Assembly (NCBI GenBank): GCA_013396995.1
Contig: VWZP01010964.1
Span: forward strand, 23,059 to 87,058
Length of the DNA: 64,000 bases
Direction of reading: 5' to 3'
Source: Dicaeum eximium
Taxonomy: Eukaryota; Chordata; Aves; Passeriformes; Dicaeidae
Shown here in pieces: positions 23,106 through 36,200 of the stretch (position 1 is its first letter; each line of letters starts with the position of its first letter). The translations under genes and the position numbers were made by a program. Under the pieces are notes generated by a model, which was not told the origin of the DNA, ran no database searches, and worked only from the letters and a program-made list of their open reading frames with translations.

Positions 23106-26100
23106 CCAGGTACCAGAACACAACTGTAGGCTAATGAATACTCAGGAATGAGCTTTGCTGAAGACTCAGCCCTGCTCATTTCTGGCAGATCTGCTGGGCT
23201 CAGGGCATGTTGCAGTACTCAGGTCAACGCCACCAAAACCTGGTAAAAGAAGTGATTCATAGGCTCCCTGGAGTCCTAAGGAGCACCTGTGGGTTTTGCC
23301 AGGGAAAAACAGGAGACAAAGCATTTCACACAAGGATTTTGACCTTAACTGCTGAGTTTCAGAATGGGACTCATCAGGGTTTGGATTAACAAAAATCAAA
23401 AGTACTTACTGGTATCCAGCAACTGGCACCATTTTCACTGCAGGCAGCTTAGCAGGGTCTTCTCTCAGTCACACATGCTGCAGACAACCCTAAAACATCT
23501 TCCCTGGCTGAACACAAGGCAAAGCTTTACCTCAGCTCAAAAGCTCTCACTTATCTGCCTTGTTCCCCCCACACCAACCTTCATTACTCCCACAGATCAG
23601 ACTTCTCAGGCCCTCAGCTTACAAGAGGCCTCACTCAACATCCCTTGGCTCTAAATAACCTGGGTTTGGGCATGATGCCCTGGGCCCACCTCTTTCCACA
23701 CTGACAAACACCTGGCTCAGGTGAAGCTGAGGTGTAAGAGCCTTCCCATGGGTTGTATCAGTCTGGGAGGACATCCAGCAGTAACACACACAAATGAAGG
23801 CTTGCTTCTAGAAATTGTGGTCCCAACAAATGTTCTCCACTTCCCCTCAGTGTCCTCCATGAAACCAGTCACAAAGAGAAGGTACCCAGGACTCAGAAGG
23901 AGGAAGATGCACACTTGAATTTGAGCCATAGCATGTCCTGGGGAGATTTCTTTGCCAGCCAGGGCCACCAGCAGGAGTAGAAGCAGACCTGGACAGAGCG
24001 TCACACACAAGCAGAGCTTCCCCCTGAGCAGCACAGTCCTGGAATAGCTGAATATTCAGTGGAAAAAAACTCTGAGCCCCAAGCAAGCACTGACTTACAC
24101 ACAAAAGAGAGACAGATCTTCAAACAGCATGAGATTGGATGGCTCTGTAAAGTCCAAATTCCACTTCCAGAGCTGCATGTGAGACTCTGAGCCATATATG
24201 CCCTCTCCCCTCTTACAGAGAAATCTGGGAATATTAATACCAAAAAATGAATCTGCAAAATCCAGTTTTTCCTTCCTACCAGCAACTGTCTATCCCAATG
24301 CTCATGCCCAGAGTGGCTCCCTGGCATGGAAGCCCACTGGCACACCACTGCCCATGTCCACTCCACTGTCCTCCAGGAGGGAAGGACCCCTCCAAGCTGC
24401 CATGGGCTCAGTCCTGAGCCCCAGCCAACTCCCAGGCCGTCTGCAGTCGCTGGCCAGGACTGACAATTTAACAGCACAATTGAGCTGTGATGCCTGAGGA
24501 CATTCCTTGGCTCTGCTCAACTCGCTGGTGTAGCTGCAGTTCCTCAGACCACTCCCTTCCTGCCTTTCATAGCCAAGGCCTCTTTGATCTATTTCCAGTG
24601 TAGGTTATAAAACTGCTGCAGAGAGACCCTCACATGATCCCTGCTCAGGGAGGACCTCCCATACTCACCTCTTGCATGGGTGCTCATCATTACATAAATA
24701 ATATATCTGCTTTTATCTCTTCTGCAAAAAGAGCACCAGGGAACTCACCTAGAAATGGCCAGATTAGTTCTGAATAACTTCTAGCTGCGATCATATAGGA
24801 GAGGATGGGTCTTCCCCATGCACTTATAGCCCTGGCTGCTCATTTCCACCTGCAGCTGGACATCTGCACAACCATCTGTGCACCAAGAGCTGTGTCAGGT
24901 GTGCAGAAAAAAATGCCTTTTCTGGAAGAGAAGGGGCTGGATGTGGCTTGGAACAACTGCACAAAATCCTGCTGATCCAACTGGTGAACAGCAGGAGATG
25001 GAGGAGCCAGAGTAGGAGGCAAGGACTTAGCAGGCCAATATTGCTGACTGAAAGACAGCATTGCATGCAATCCCAAATCCAGTTGGTGCCTGCTGTGGCA
25101 TTTGCAAGTTCACCTTCTTAAGATGGTATGAAAATGTCTGTACAAGCTGCAGTTGTGCAGCAAAATGCCATGCAGATATTCTCTGCATGGAGAACCTCTT
25201 GATGAAAACAAACAAAAAACAAAAAAAAAGGAAAAAAGCATTCTCAAGAAGATGGTTATATTTGACCTAAGAGCACTGTGGGAACAAACATCAGCAGTAC
25301 CACATATAGGTGTCAGTGCAAATTTTCTTCCTAAGCAAGCAGTCTTTTGCTATTTAAAAAACCCATCTTGTTCTCAAGAACATTCCATCCCTGAATTCCA
25401 CACACAAAGCTTGGATCGGATGTCTACTATTCATATATTTTCCCCTCTTGGTTTCAGTATTAGCCGAGGAGCATTATCGGCAGGAGTTAGAGCCGGAAAT
25501 AGGAAATGAGATGGAAATTGTTAACAAGAGGGGAAAATAACTCAAGAAGGTTGATCCTTCTAAGAACAGCTACCTTTTACAGCCTAGGATTATGTAGCAC
25601 TCAGACCAGAATCAATTTAGCAAAATGAAAATTCAAGACATTTGCAGATTTTGATGATGCTGGGTCAGCTACCCTGTGATTTGCTGTTTTGTTGTGCCTT
25701 ACAAATACAGAACCAGGAAGTTGACAGCCTAAGCATGAGAGGAATGGTAGGTGGCTACAAGTCCTTATTTTTGTGAATAACAATCCAGGATGGGACAGAG
25801 GGAGAGGCACCACTGTTCTCCACATATATATCTTTCCCTTTTTGTGCTCTGTGCATTGTGTTAATAATCAATAAAGAGAAAACACGGAAGGACAAAACCC
25901 AGCCACAGCTAAATTTGAGTTACTGTTGGTGCACATTAAACAGATGAAGTTGGTACCACAGGGCAGGAGGACACTAAATAACAAATCATTGCTGCAGGCA
26001 ATTTTCAGTGCTTCTGTCCAGTGATTTTCCCATTTGTACTCTGCTGGTGTTAACGTCTAATCTTGTTCCAAATAATTTATCCTTCCTGAAGACCAACACT

Positions 26101-28540
26101 GTGGTCTTTGTACTCACAATAAAAACCTGTTTGTGTGCTGGGAAATAGCAACACCCCACTGGCTGTGGAACAGGCTCTTGAGGGACACGGCAGGTGCTTA
26201 TTGCTGGTGGTTATTTTCAACTGGAATAGAGAAACCCAATTGTTATTCTTGTATGCTGGAGAGGAGTCTTACCCTGGGGCAGCATGAGTTAGGAGTAACT
26301 ACAAAAGAGCATGAGCAATTGGGTTTGTGTGACCTGAACAGGTAACCTCTTCTCTAACATAATGAAAACTTCTCATGTGCAGCAACAGCAAAGTAAAGCA
26401 GGCTTCCTTGAGCTCTTATGAATGTGTCCTGTTTTATTTTACACTCTCACCAGCCAGAATGAACTTAATTACAGCTGCAGGAGAGTAAATCCTTGCCATA
26501 TGCCAATTTGATGATTTGCTCACTGATCCTATCCTAACCTTTGGGATAGAATGCATCAGCAGAAGCTTAAATTCTCATTCCCCGAGAGGCAGATTGAACA
26601 TATTATCTATATATACACAGCCAATATTGATGCCATCTCAACATATGTTGCTGAAATTCTGATGTTTTTCTGGCACTACCATTTTTCAATTAATACCCAA
26701 AGAGAATTCCCAAGCAGTGTGGTTTGGCACTGCCAGGAGAGGTGATGATGCTCCTCACTGTGTATCTCAAGGAAAAAAGCCTATCTGGCAGATTGTGCAG
26801 TACAAGAATAACATAAAGGTATAGCTTAGGAATTTAGGATGAGTACTGATTAACTAAATGTGCAACAACCACAGGTTTTAACTCTGGATTTGATCAAAAT
26901 GGTGAGTATAATCCTAAGAACAGAGTATTTAGTTATCTTAAGGACAGCTGTGACAGGCTGAGATCCTGTGGCTTTGGTTCCAAGAGAACAAAGCTAATTT
27001 TGTCTTTCTTGACTTTGGTATGAGTAGTTTTGGGATCCCTGCAATTTGCTTCAATTTGCAGGCTAAGCATAAATTCGGCAAAAATAGTTTGTCTGACTTC
27101 AGAATAAAAACATCCTCAGTCATATAGGGACTACTGTGTTTTCCATCTCAAAATAAAGCACTCCACTGCCCAGAGAAAGTCAACATTCTCACCTAAAATT
27201 AAATCCTATTCTCTCCTCAGAGTTTTATTCTGAATTGTCACTGTTTATTCTACCGTCTTCGCTTCTGAGCTATGTGCACACACAAATGAGATTTCTCTAT
27301 TCTTTAATATTGAGTAAATTATATAGTAAGACTTCACAGGGGTTCCCCATAAACAACCTCACATTAGACAACACTCTGCAAACATGCAAACTGCAGTATG
27401 GGTGTTTTGGTACATGACATCCATAGTTTGGCTCCCACCTCAGGGCACATCTCTTCATATGCTGATGTATCTTCAAACCAAGGGAGACATTCTCTGAAAA
27501 ACGATGAGCCTTATCTTGCCCAGAAATTTGCAGCCTGAAGATTTTGCCCTTCAGCAGGAACAGACACGAGGGCAGCATCTGAGTGTGGGTGCAGACCCTG
27601 ACATTCTCTTCCAGAGGGACTGAGTGCATTTGTAGCCATTTTTCTGCTCTGGATACCACTGCTGCATGGATGAGATGTGAGATATTTTCCAAGGGACTAC
27701 TTGAATTCCCAAGGTTTATAAATGGTACATACTGTGGGAAATGAAACCAGTACAAGCAAGGGATAGAGAGGACTTCCTCTTGTACTCACAGAAACAAAGC
27801 CAGCCCTGGGGATTCCAGCTGGCATGATGAACCATCACGTGGTATTGTCCAAAAGGTTTTCCAGCCTCACTGATCTCGGGCTCTTTGAGCCACGCAGCAC
27901 CCAAAGAGGGTTTCAGCCTCAGCTTTCCATGAATGAGTGGTTCACTGGCTTGAATTGGATTCACTCCTTAAAATTGTGTATTTAAAAGGAGTACTGGACT
28001 CTGAAATGAGCTGGGTTATCACCTCAAGGGGATAAAGGATGCACATCTATTTTATCAACCTTGCCAATGTGTTAGAACCTCAGGCCCTGCACAGGATGGC
28101 ACCACACCATCTGGGGTTTGCAGGCTGAGGAATTCCTGTGGGCTGCTCAGTGCAGCTTTTATCTGGGGTCTTCAACAACATCTTTATTTCTCTCCTCTCT
28201 TTCTCTACTCAAATCTCTTCTGTCACAGCTGGCCTAGGCATTCCCCAAGAAGAGACAAAGTAAAACCCTCAAACCACTCACGGTTAATCATTCCTCTGAA
28301 AGGGGTGGTCAGAGTGCACCTAGAAGCTTTTATTAATTTATGTTTCCCACACTATGGTTACTTCTCTGCATCTTCTGTGTAATTAGAAAGTCATTTCCTG
28401 AGGGATACATGTCTCCCAGAGGGGAAACAATAAGAAACATTTGGTAATCACTATCCTATGCTATAAGTTTATTTTAAGGCTGTAATTGCTGTGAGCTCTG
28501 AGGGATTTGGGGGATATTTATTGTTACAGCAGAGCAAGTC
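23106..28540. other. unique tract, no gene seen
   Basis: No repeat family is recognised and no open frame shows protein-like character. An A-rich low-complexity stretch lies at 25201-25240. A CpG-retaining block at 25410-25545 is listed separately. Confidence 0.5.
25410..25545. promoter_or_regulatory. candidate conserved noncoding element
   Basis: The block keeps CpGs in a CpG-poor neighbourhood (ttggatcgg, agccgagg, tatcggcagg, agccggaaat) and contains an ETS-type core (ccggaaat). It starts after a pyrimidine-rich stretch ending in AG (25456) but has no convincing donor. Functional status is inferred only from composition. Confidence 0.22.
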
Positions 28541-29929
28541 CAAGTACTGGCACTAGGACAGAAAGCCTTTCATCCCTGGGTCACCAATTCAAATCCAGAA
28601 CAGGTAAACAGTGAATATAAGTTGCCTTCATGCAAAGAGCCCACAAGGGTGAAGGTGGTATTAGTTTGGTTGCCTTCATTTATTGCCTAGCAGGCAGATG
28701 CCAGGCTCCTAAGTCCACTGCCTCTGGGTGACCCCACCAAGAGTCTCAGCAGGGCCAGCAGGAAAGGTGTTGGGAAAATTATTTATTTTCACACAACCAG
28801 CTGTACACTTGCACTCCTGGTAGACAGGCTCACAGCCAAGATTAATCAACTGGAGTAGAAACAAATCCAAGCTCCTCTTCTCTCCTCCTCCATATTCATC
28901 CTCTGGCTTTCAACAGAATGAGCAGTTCTGATATTGCCATGCAAATTTACACTGCAAATCCCCCATCTGAGCACCCTTCATGCAGCCAAAGGAAAACAAA
29001 TGCTATTATTGAACATAAAATCCCCACTGGCCTCACTGGTTGCAGGTGGATCTGCCCTGAGCATGGGTCTCGTGTGGACCCAAAGGTGTGATGGATTTGA
29101 GACCTGGTCCAGGCTTATATACTGAAACCCCCATTAGCCAAGAGCCTGTCAGTCCTTTAGGGTGTCAGAACCCCTTGAGCTGCTGGCTTTGTCCTGTCAA
29201 AGGTACAGGCACCACAAATCTTTCTTGTGCTCCGCTCCTGGGTTTCCACACTCTCCATTGCAGCTTTGCACATCAGGCCTTGTCTCCTGCAGTATCACTC
29301 CCAGGTTGTCCAAGATGTTTTCAGGGAAACACAGCACAAGAAAGCAGTGATCTCTGAGACTGCAGCAGGGCTGGTCCAGCTCCAGCACAGACCTCAGGCA
29401 GGGCTGGAGTCTGGGAGCCACCCTCCAGCCTTAGTTACGTGAGCTCGAGTCTCAAATACCTCCGCCACATTCCGTCTCACAACTGCACGTGGAGGTGACA
29501 CAATCACAACCCGGCTGGCTCTGCAGTTGCAGACACCTCTATTGTAAAATTTGGTTCAAGGACAAGTGGTTATGTGGGCTCAGCCACCTGGCAGGCTGAG
29601 CACACACACCTGCCTTTTGGGGAGCGTGTCTATGAGTTGAAGGCTTCTTCTCAGACCCAGTGAGAGCTCCTGGTTTGGCCAGGCTCACCTCGGTTTTCTG
29701 AGAATGTCTGAGGGCAGAGCTGAGCTTTGAAACATTTAAACCTAAAATATCCAAGTTTTATGAACCAGAAAAACATTAGGTGCACTCGGTCTTGACACCT
29801 TGTGCACAATTTGCGTATTTCCCAAACAAGTCCTCCCCAACCCAGCCAAGAAGTCAGCATGAGAATTGTAAATGTGGACAACTTGACAGTTTTATTTTTG
29901 ATGAGCAGAGCTAAATTACACAACTTTTC

Positions 29930-30090
29930 TCACTGTTATTTAATTGGCTTAGACATTTGAAATTAGACCTAATTACTTTTCTCACTCCATTAATGTCTAG
30001 TGACAGTTGATTTCTGTTTTGTGAGAAGAGTTGGAGCTTTTGCTGAATTATTCAACTACCACCTCGCTGTGAAGGATCTTAGGAAATAAT
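29930..30090. promoter_or_regulatory. candidate conserved noncoding element
   Basis: AT-rich, repeat-free sequence with several homeodomain-type cores: tatttaattgg, cctaattact, tccattaatg, gaattattc. These lie within about 100 bp of one another. Only motif density supports the call. Confidence 0.2.
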
Positions 30091-31233
30091 AGCAACAACC
30101 TCCTTGGCTAGTTTATGTTTAAATGCCTTTTGCACACAACCTGCTTTTCACCCAGGTCAATTGGCTGTAGTTAAGCCTCCCTGGATCACAGGTTACTTTA
30201 CTTTGTGGAGAGTTTTTTTCTTACTGGGCTGCTGTGGACAGACTCCCACTGCTCTCACTGCTGGAAAGTGCCTGACTGCTACCCCACACTGCTTGGCTTG
30301 GCACTGGCTTTTGCACTTGGGTGTTTGTCTTTGCCCCAGGTTATTCTGGCAGGATCTCTCCTCCCCATATAAATTCTTGTGGGCAAGGAGAACTTCACCA
30401 TGTTAAGCTCATCTAGCACTTGAGGTCGAGTAAAGCTTTCCAGCTGCCCTTTCCCCCTACACTTTTATGTGCATCCCTTCAGAGCACTGCCTTTGCTTGC
30501 CCTGCTTCTTCTCTATAGAGAGAATCCTTGCAGGAAGATATTTAAAAAGCTTAAAATAACCCCAAAAATTCAGAGTACAAGGAAAAGATGGGAGCAGCAT
30601 TCGCAAGCTGGACAAATACAATCTCTCCGTGATACTTGGCCATAAGACCAGAGCTGGAAACAGAAGCAGTTGTGCACTGAGTCTATTCAGCATCTTCCAC
30701 AACTTGGCTGGCACAACCAGGAGAGTCATCACCTGCAAAGAAGGTGACCTGGGTCTTTGGGTGGAACTGGAAGGACAAGAGATGGAAAAACCACAGCCCT
30801 TCCAAGAAATGGCTTTCAGGACAGCATTTCCTGGAGCATGTTCAGAGAAACAAAAAAAGTAATTATGTAAATGTACAATTAAGACAAAAACACAGCAGTG
30901 AAGGTCTTGCTGTTAGGCAGACTATTTTTGGCTCTCCCAGTTTCCTGGAAAATACAGAGGACACGCTTTGACAAGATTGAGCATTTTAATCAAAATAGTT
31001 TGATCGTGGTTTCAATAATATGATTAAAATATGTGGCTACAATGGCTGTGTTCCATCATCAGATCCACAAAAACCTACTTTTTATACTTTTTTTTTGTTC
31101 AGCACATTTTCCTCTTTTTTTATCAACTCTAATATATTAATTTTATGCAACTCATATGGAAAAAATATCACCAAAGTGCTGTCTAACACTTCTAAATCTT
31201 GACATCCTCCCAGGGTATTCAGAAATAAATTTC

Positions 31234-31248
31234 TTTTTTTTTTTTTTN
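31234..31248. other. T14 run ending in an ambiguous base
   Basis: Fourteen T are followed by a single N at 31248. This looks like an assembly or polishing uncertainty in homopolymer length, not biology. Open frames crossing it cannot be trusted. Confidence 0.9.
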
Positions 31249-32984
31249 ACATTTCAAGGCAGAGACACAATGCACTCCTGACCTTCCTGTCATCATGTGG
31301 GGCATTTTTTTTCACCTGTCCACAATATGCCTGCTCCAAGCCATATTCCAGCACCTCCCTCAGTACTACAGAGCCTTCTCTGTGGAGCTCAAAAGGAAAC
31401 AGATGGGAAACAGCCATGGTTAGCACAGGACACTGCTTCTTATCTCTCTGTCTTCCAGAAACACATGGGGCCAGCATCCTCCTCTCAGCTTTCTGTGCAA
31501 GGATACGTAGAAAACGATGAAAATCCAATCCTCCACCAGAATGCCTAGAAAAATCACAGCTCAGTCCGTGTCCATGAACTGAGTGCAGCCATTCCTTAGG
31601 CTGCTTTGTCCAGAAGGTGCTTGATCTGCAGCTATGGCCCTTTTCAGGCTGTTATCACATCACTACTGAGTCAACTTTGCATCTCTGGGATACATTGTCC
31701 CTGCTAAAATGACCATTCCCCAGGATCCATCCAGGCTTTCATCCTGTAAGCAATAGCTTCTTCTGGCTTCTCTGAGAAATCCCAGTGAGGGGGAATTGCC
31801 AACAATTCCGTGTGCTTGTTGGGCTCTGAGGTCTTGGCACAGCCAAAGTCCACACCATGATTTCTTCATGCAAGCCAGGAATGATTGGGTTTGCAGACTG
31901 ACAACTGGCCAAGCTGCAGGATGAGACTGAGGGGCAAAACCCATTGTTAAAGAGGTGTCAAGTGGTTTTACATGCTCATGACCTATAAGAGAACTTGAAT
32001 CTGCCCAACACCTCCACAGTTTCCTAAATTTGTACGTCTCCCATTCTTCAGCCCAGTCCCATCTCCAGGACTGGAAGAAGGAAAAAAAAATCTGAGTGTT
32101 TTCCTGACCTCCCCATTTGCAGTGACAAAACCATTGCTGTGCTGATTGCAGCCCATCCCCATGAGTCATGGCCAGAGTAGCCAGGAACAGCCCTCCACTG
32201 CAAAAAACAGAGCCCGATAAATCATCCGGAAAAAATAACCTCCTCGTTTGTTTCTCCCAGCCTGCCCCTCCTTTAGCTCCTCCAGAGCCATGGCAGAACG
32301 AGCTGGAGGAAACAATCAGACCTTAACCCCTCCACCAGTGCAGCAGGCAGGGGTGGGGAGGGCATGTCACTGTGGTCCTAAAATTGGTTGTCCTGATCCT
32401 ACTGCTCCGCAGGATTCCTGGTAGCACTGTCTGAAGTGATGAATGCCAGCAGGAGAGACACCAGAAGTGCAGAAGATGCACAAGGAAGTGCTTGTTTACC
32501 CTCTCAGTCCCAAAGTTTTTATATTTTGTGGGAGACATCACGGCAGCTGTTGCAGAGACCATCAGAGAGCACAGAGGCGCTTGCTCAGGGCTGTCCCTTA
32601 GTGCACAGCCTGATTTGTGTGTGCACCTTGAGGAACAGGACCCCAAAGGCATTTGAATTCCTCATCATTTTGAGTCTTTGCCTGAAGTAAGGACGTGCTC
32701 TGACAGAAACACTGAATTTGATACAGATATCTCCTGTGCTGGGGAGAGGTCACAGCAGTTGAGTGTTAGATTCTGGTTTGGCTTTGAAAGTCTGTAAAAT
32801 AAACATCTGCACTTCATTTCAGCCTAGCAACTGCACCACTAGCAGCATCCCAACCAGTGAGCATCAGGACACAGGACTGGGAGGATCTCCTGTGCTGCTG
32901 ATTCTTGCAATCCTAAGCAAAACCAGCATGAAAATCCTTCCATAAATCAACCCCAGTTCATCTTCAGTCAACACATGTTTTCTT

Positions 32985-33195
32985 CCCTCCTATTTAGGAA
33001 AGAGTTCATTACCCCAATTGCTAACAACCTTCCCAATTCCTAACCTAGATTTATTCACAGACACTTTGTGCCCATTTGTTCTTGTGCCAACATTGTCCCT
33101 AGGCTGAAATAACTCTTTTCTCTCCTTGGTATATTTATAGACAGTCGTCACATCCTCCCTTGAGCTTTTGTTTTGCTAAACTAAACAAGCCAAAT
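32985..33195 (-). mobile_element. old CR1 fragment of the turtle-like type
   Basis: Read on the minus strand the order is 'cttgtttagtttagcaaaac', 'aaaagctcaagggaggatgt', then 'cagcctagggacaatgttgg', 'cacaagaacaaatgggcaca' and 'gaataaatctaggttagg'. This matches the 3' part of the old CR1 lineage shared with turtles and crocodilians, not the young bird CR1. It is strongly diverged and inactive, and it marks DNA that predates modern birds. Confidence 0.82.
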
Positions 33196-33200
33196 CCAGA

Positions 33201-33219
33201 CATCCCATCCCATCCCATG
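33201..33219. repeat. short (catcc)n array
   Basis: Three copies of catcc and a partial fourth sit directly at the edge of the old CR1 fragment. Confidence 0.8.
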
Positions 33220-36200
33220 TGACAGGTTCTCCATAGCCCTGTTTCTATTTGTTTTGTCCAGCCTCAGGCTACCTTCCCAATTCTGGGAGGTCTGACCTAC
33301 CCTAGATGTCCAGATCATTGCAGGTCCTACACATAGTGCCTGGGGAAGGGGGAAATAGAAAAATGATGCAGCTGCCAGGTTTTGACCTAAATACACATTA
33401 GTAGCTCCAAAGTGCCACCACCACCCACAACTCTTGCAGCACCTATGATGGGGCAGAGCCATTATCCTGTGTGGGTAGCACAGCTCAAAGCCAATATGTG
33501 AAGCAATAAACCCAAGGGAGGATGCACAGTGAATGCCAGCTGAGCACTTTGTACTGTAGAGATTTCTTCATCAGCCAGGGGGATTTCTTCATGCACATCC
33601 TGGGTTTTGTTCCTGTCATAAGCCCATCATTTAAAAGGATTTTGTACAATAACCAAAGCAAAATGCAGAACAGCAGCACAGTGGCTTGCATTAAATAAGG
33701 GGCAGCTCACAAATTAAGAACTGTTTTGTGAGTATTGAGGAAAGATGGACACATCTGGGAACAACCAGTGGAGAGCTGAGAAGGGGTGGGAAGAGAAGCA
33801 GCAAAGCCATTCTGTGATCTGAGTACAGCCTGCCCCATGGTACTGAGTCTTTGAACTTGCCCCTGGCAAGCTTCTCCCTTCACAGAAGCATACAAATTGC
33901 ACAAGGAGCTTTAACAAATTACAGCTCCTAATTAAGCTCCTGATAGTTAGGCACCTAATCTGAGCAGTTGCTTTCAGAACTTTGTTTTTCTTTGGACATG
34001 CATTTTTTCCCTATGCTGATCATTTTAAGGCTGTATTTCAAATAAGCCTAGTCCTGGTCATTCTTGCAGCAGCACTGCACCACTAAGATGTACATCACTG
34101 ACCACAGACTGCCCAGAAACAGAGAGGTTGTTAAAATCATCCTGTCACCACAAAGAATCAGCCTTTTTGTCAGCTCCCAGAAGCAAGGGACAGAAGGATG
34201 GTGCTGAGCTTTCCTGCTTCTGTGAATTTATTTTGATTTTGCTGGTGGATGGGTGTTTGGGCAGCAGATCCACCTAGGATCAGGGATTTTCCTATTCATC
34301 CTGCCTGGGGAACCTTATGACAACTTCTCAGAAAACTTAGGGCTAGTAACTCAAATAAGGCCATGGAAAAATACTCCAAAGTGACCTGATGTCCCAAGAT
34401 ATTGTGTTTCATTGTTTATTTGTTTATTTACTAGGAGGGAAACCTAGCAGTCATTTCTGCTATGCAAATTGCTAAACGTTTTAAAAATTCTTGGCATGTG
34501 CAGGACTTTTCCTACTTAGTGACGACCAACAGTGACCTAATTCATATTTGACTGGACTAAGCTACAGGGCTCCAGTGTACTAGATACATCCCAGAACTTC
34601 ACCAGAATTTAACAAGAATTCACCAGAACTTCTGCCCAAATTGTCCTCTGACCCCATTTAACTTTAGGATGTCAGTGCACTCCAGTGCATTCAGAAACTG
34701 CCATGGGAAAAGGTCATGCCAGATAAAAAAGTCCTCCAGATCCCATATTCCAAATAAAATCAATACAGGCACTTGGTGAAACATGCCCTGTGTTTAGAGG
34801 TTCACAAAATTTGAGCTGCTATTGAAATCACAGCAAATAAAGATTCTGAGCCACCTGTCTAAAATGATCCATTAATGTCTCCAATGATATCTCTTCTAGG
34901 AGAGAGAACAGAGAAAGCTGAAATTGAACATGAGAACTTAAATATAAGGACCTGGAAATGTTGTGGTTCAGAAAAGGCATATTTAAGTGACTTAATCAGA
35001 TTGGTTTTTATGTGAATGACAGTGGTAAAATTCCAGACTAACCATTTACAATTAGCCATATTCTTAGAATCCCTCTTCACACTTACAAAAGAATTGACTA
35101 CACTTTCAACACAGCTGATAATTCAGCTCCAGCCCAGCTCTGAAACTGTCTTGTCCCAGCCAGTCCATTTGGTAGTTCAAGTATTCTATTGTTGGGGGTT
35201 AGTTCAATATTTTATTAATTAAAAGCTTAACTTCAGTGATGTTTTCTTGGTTTTGGGTTAGTTTATTTTACAGCTCTAATAAAATATAAAAAAATGAAAT
35301 TGATACTGGACCCATCTCTCTGGAGCAACACTGCTCTGAAACCTTGGAGGGCCTAGAGCTGATGCCAGCAGGTTAAAAGGCAATTTCCCCCCCCAGGAAA
35401 TCTGTGCTCTGGGAAGCTGTTAACAGTGAGAGACCCTCTGCTTGAACAGAGTCTGGCAGCTGAGGACCACACAAGGTGTAACTGGGTTTAACTGGGCTGT
35501 GAATTGTCACTTCATGGTGCTCCTATTTAAATAGCCTCAGGGATGGAGACTGCCACGTGGAGGTTGCCACCCTTCCACTCTACATTTTGCTGTCTTCCAC
35601 CTCCAGCACATCCCTCCTCTGCCCCAGTCCTCCCCAGACTCCTGATGGAGAGATCCTCCACACCTGAACATCACCATCCTCTCCATGGGCCTCCACTTCT
35701 TCTTCCTGGCACGTCCTGTGGATGGGAACAATATAACTGAGAATTTCATGCTTTTTAGGCATGTCTTTAGTATGGACCTTCACTGCACAGCAGTCACATG
35801 AGTACTGTAGAGAGGCCACGGGAAGGAACATTTTGGAGTCATGACCTTGGTGCTCAGAAAGACCAATGTGAAATACTAAATAAAAGTTGATCCTTGGCAA
35901 TTCAAAATTTGAGTGAGGAGTTGCTAAAATCCTCCAGGGTATTTATCATTAACTTGCAACTTGTCAGGATTTCCTGGACTCAGGAGCGTGGTCCTTCCCC
36001 ACACAGTCCATCATCAAACTCGTGGCAACACTGTTCTATCTGTATGTTTTGCTTCTACTGCAGGAAAAAATGAAGAAGGCAAATCTGTCTCTTCAATATT
36101 TGTCATTTGGCCTAATTTTACAGAATTCTTTGGCACAAACCTTTTTAGAAAAGACGAAATGAGGATTTTGGAGAGTTTCTTTAAAATATACGTGTGCTTA

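Larger units (their letters stand above)
28541..32984. other. unique tract, no gene seen
   Basis: The region carries no recognised repeat. A T14 run ends in an undetermined base (31234-31248). Candidate conserved blocks occur around 29430-29530 (retained CpGs) and 29930-30090 (ATTA/TAAT cores). Open frames, including a 168-codon minus-strand frame at 31663-32169, have no recognisable domain. Confidence 0.5.

Noticed and set aside
28550..28770. Possible tRNA-derived ancient SINE around 'accaattcaaatccagaaca'
   Set aside because: The B-box-like string is suggestive, but I could not match the flanks to any family with confidence.
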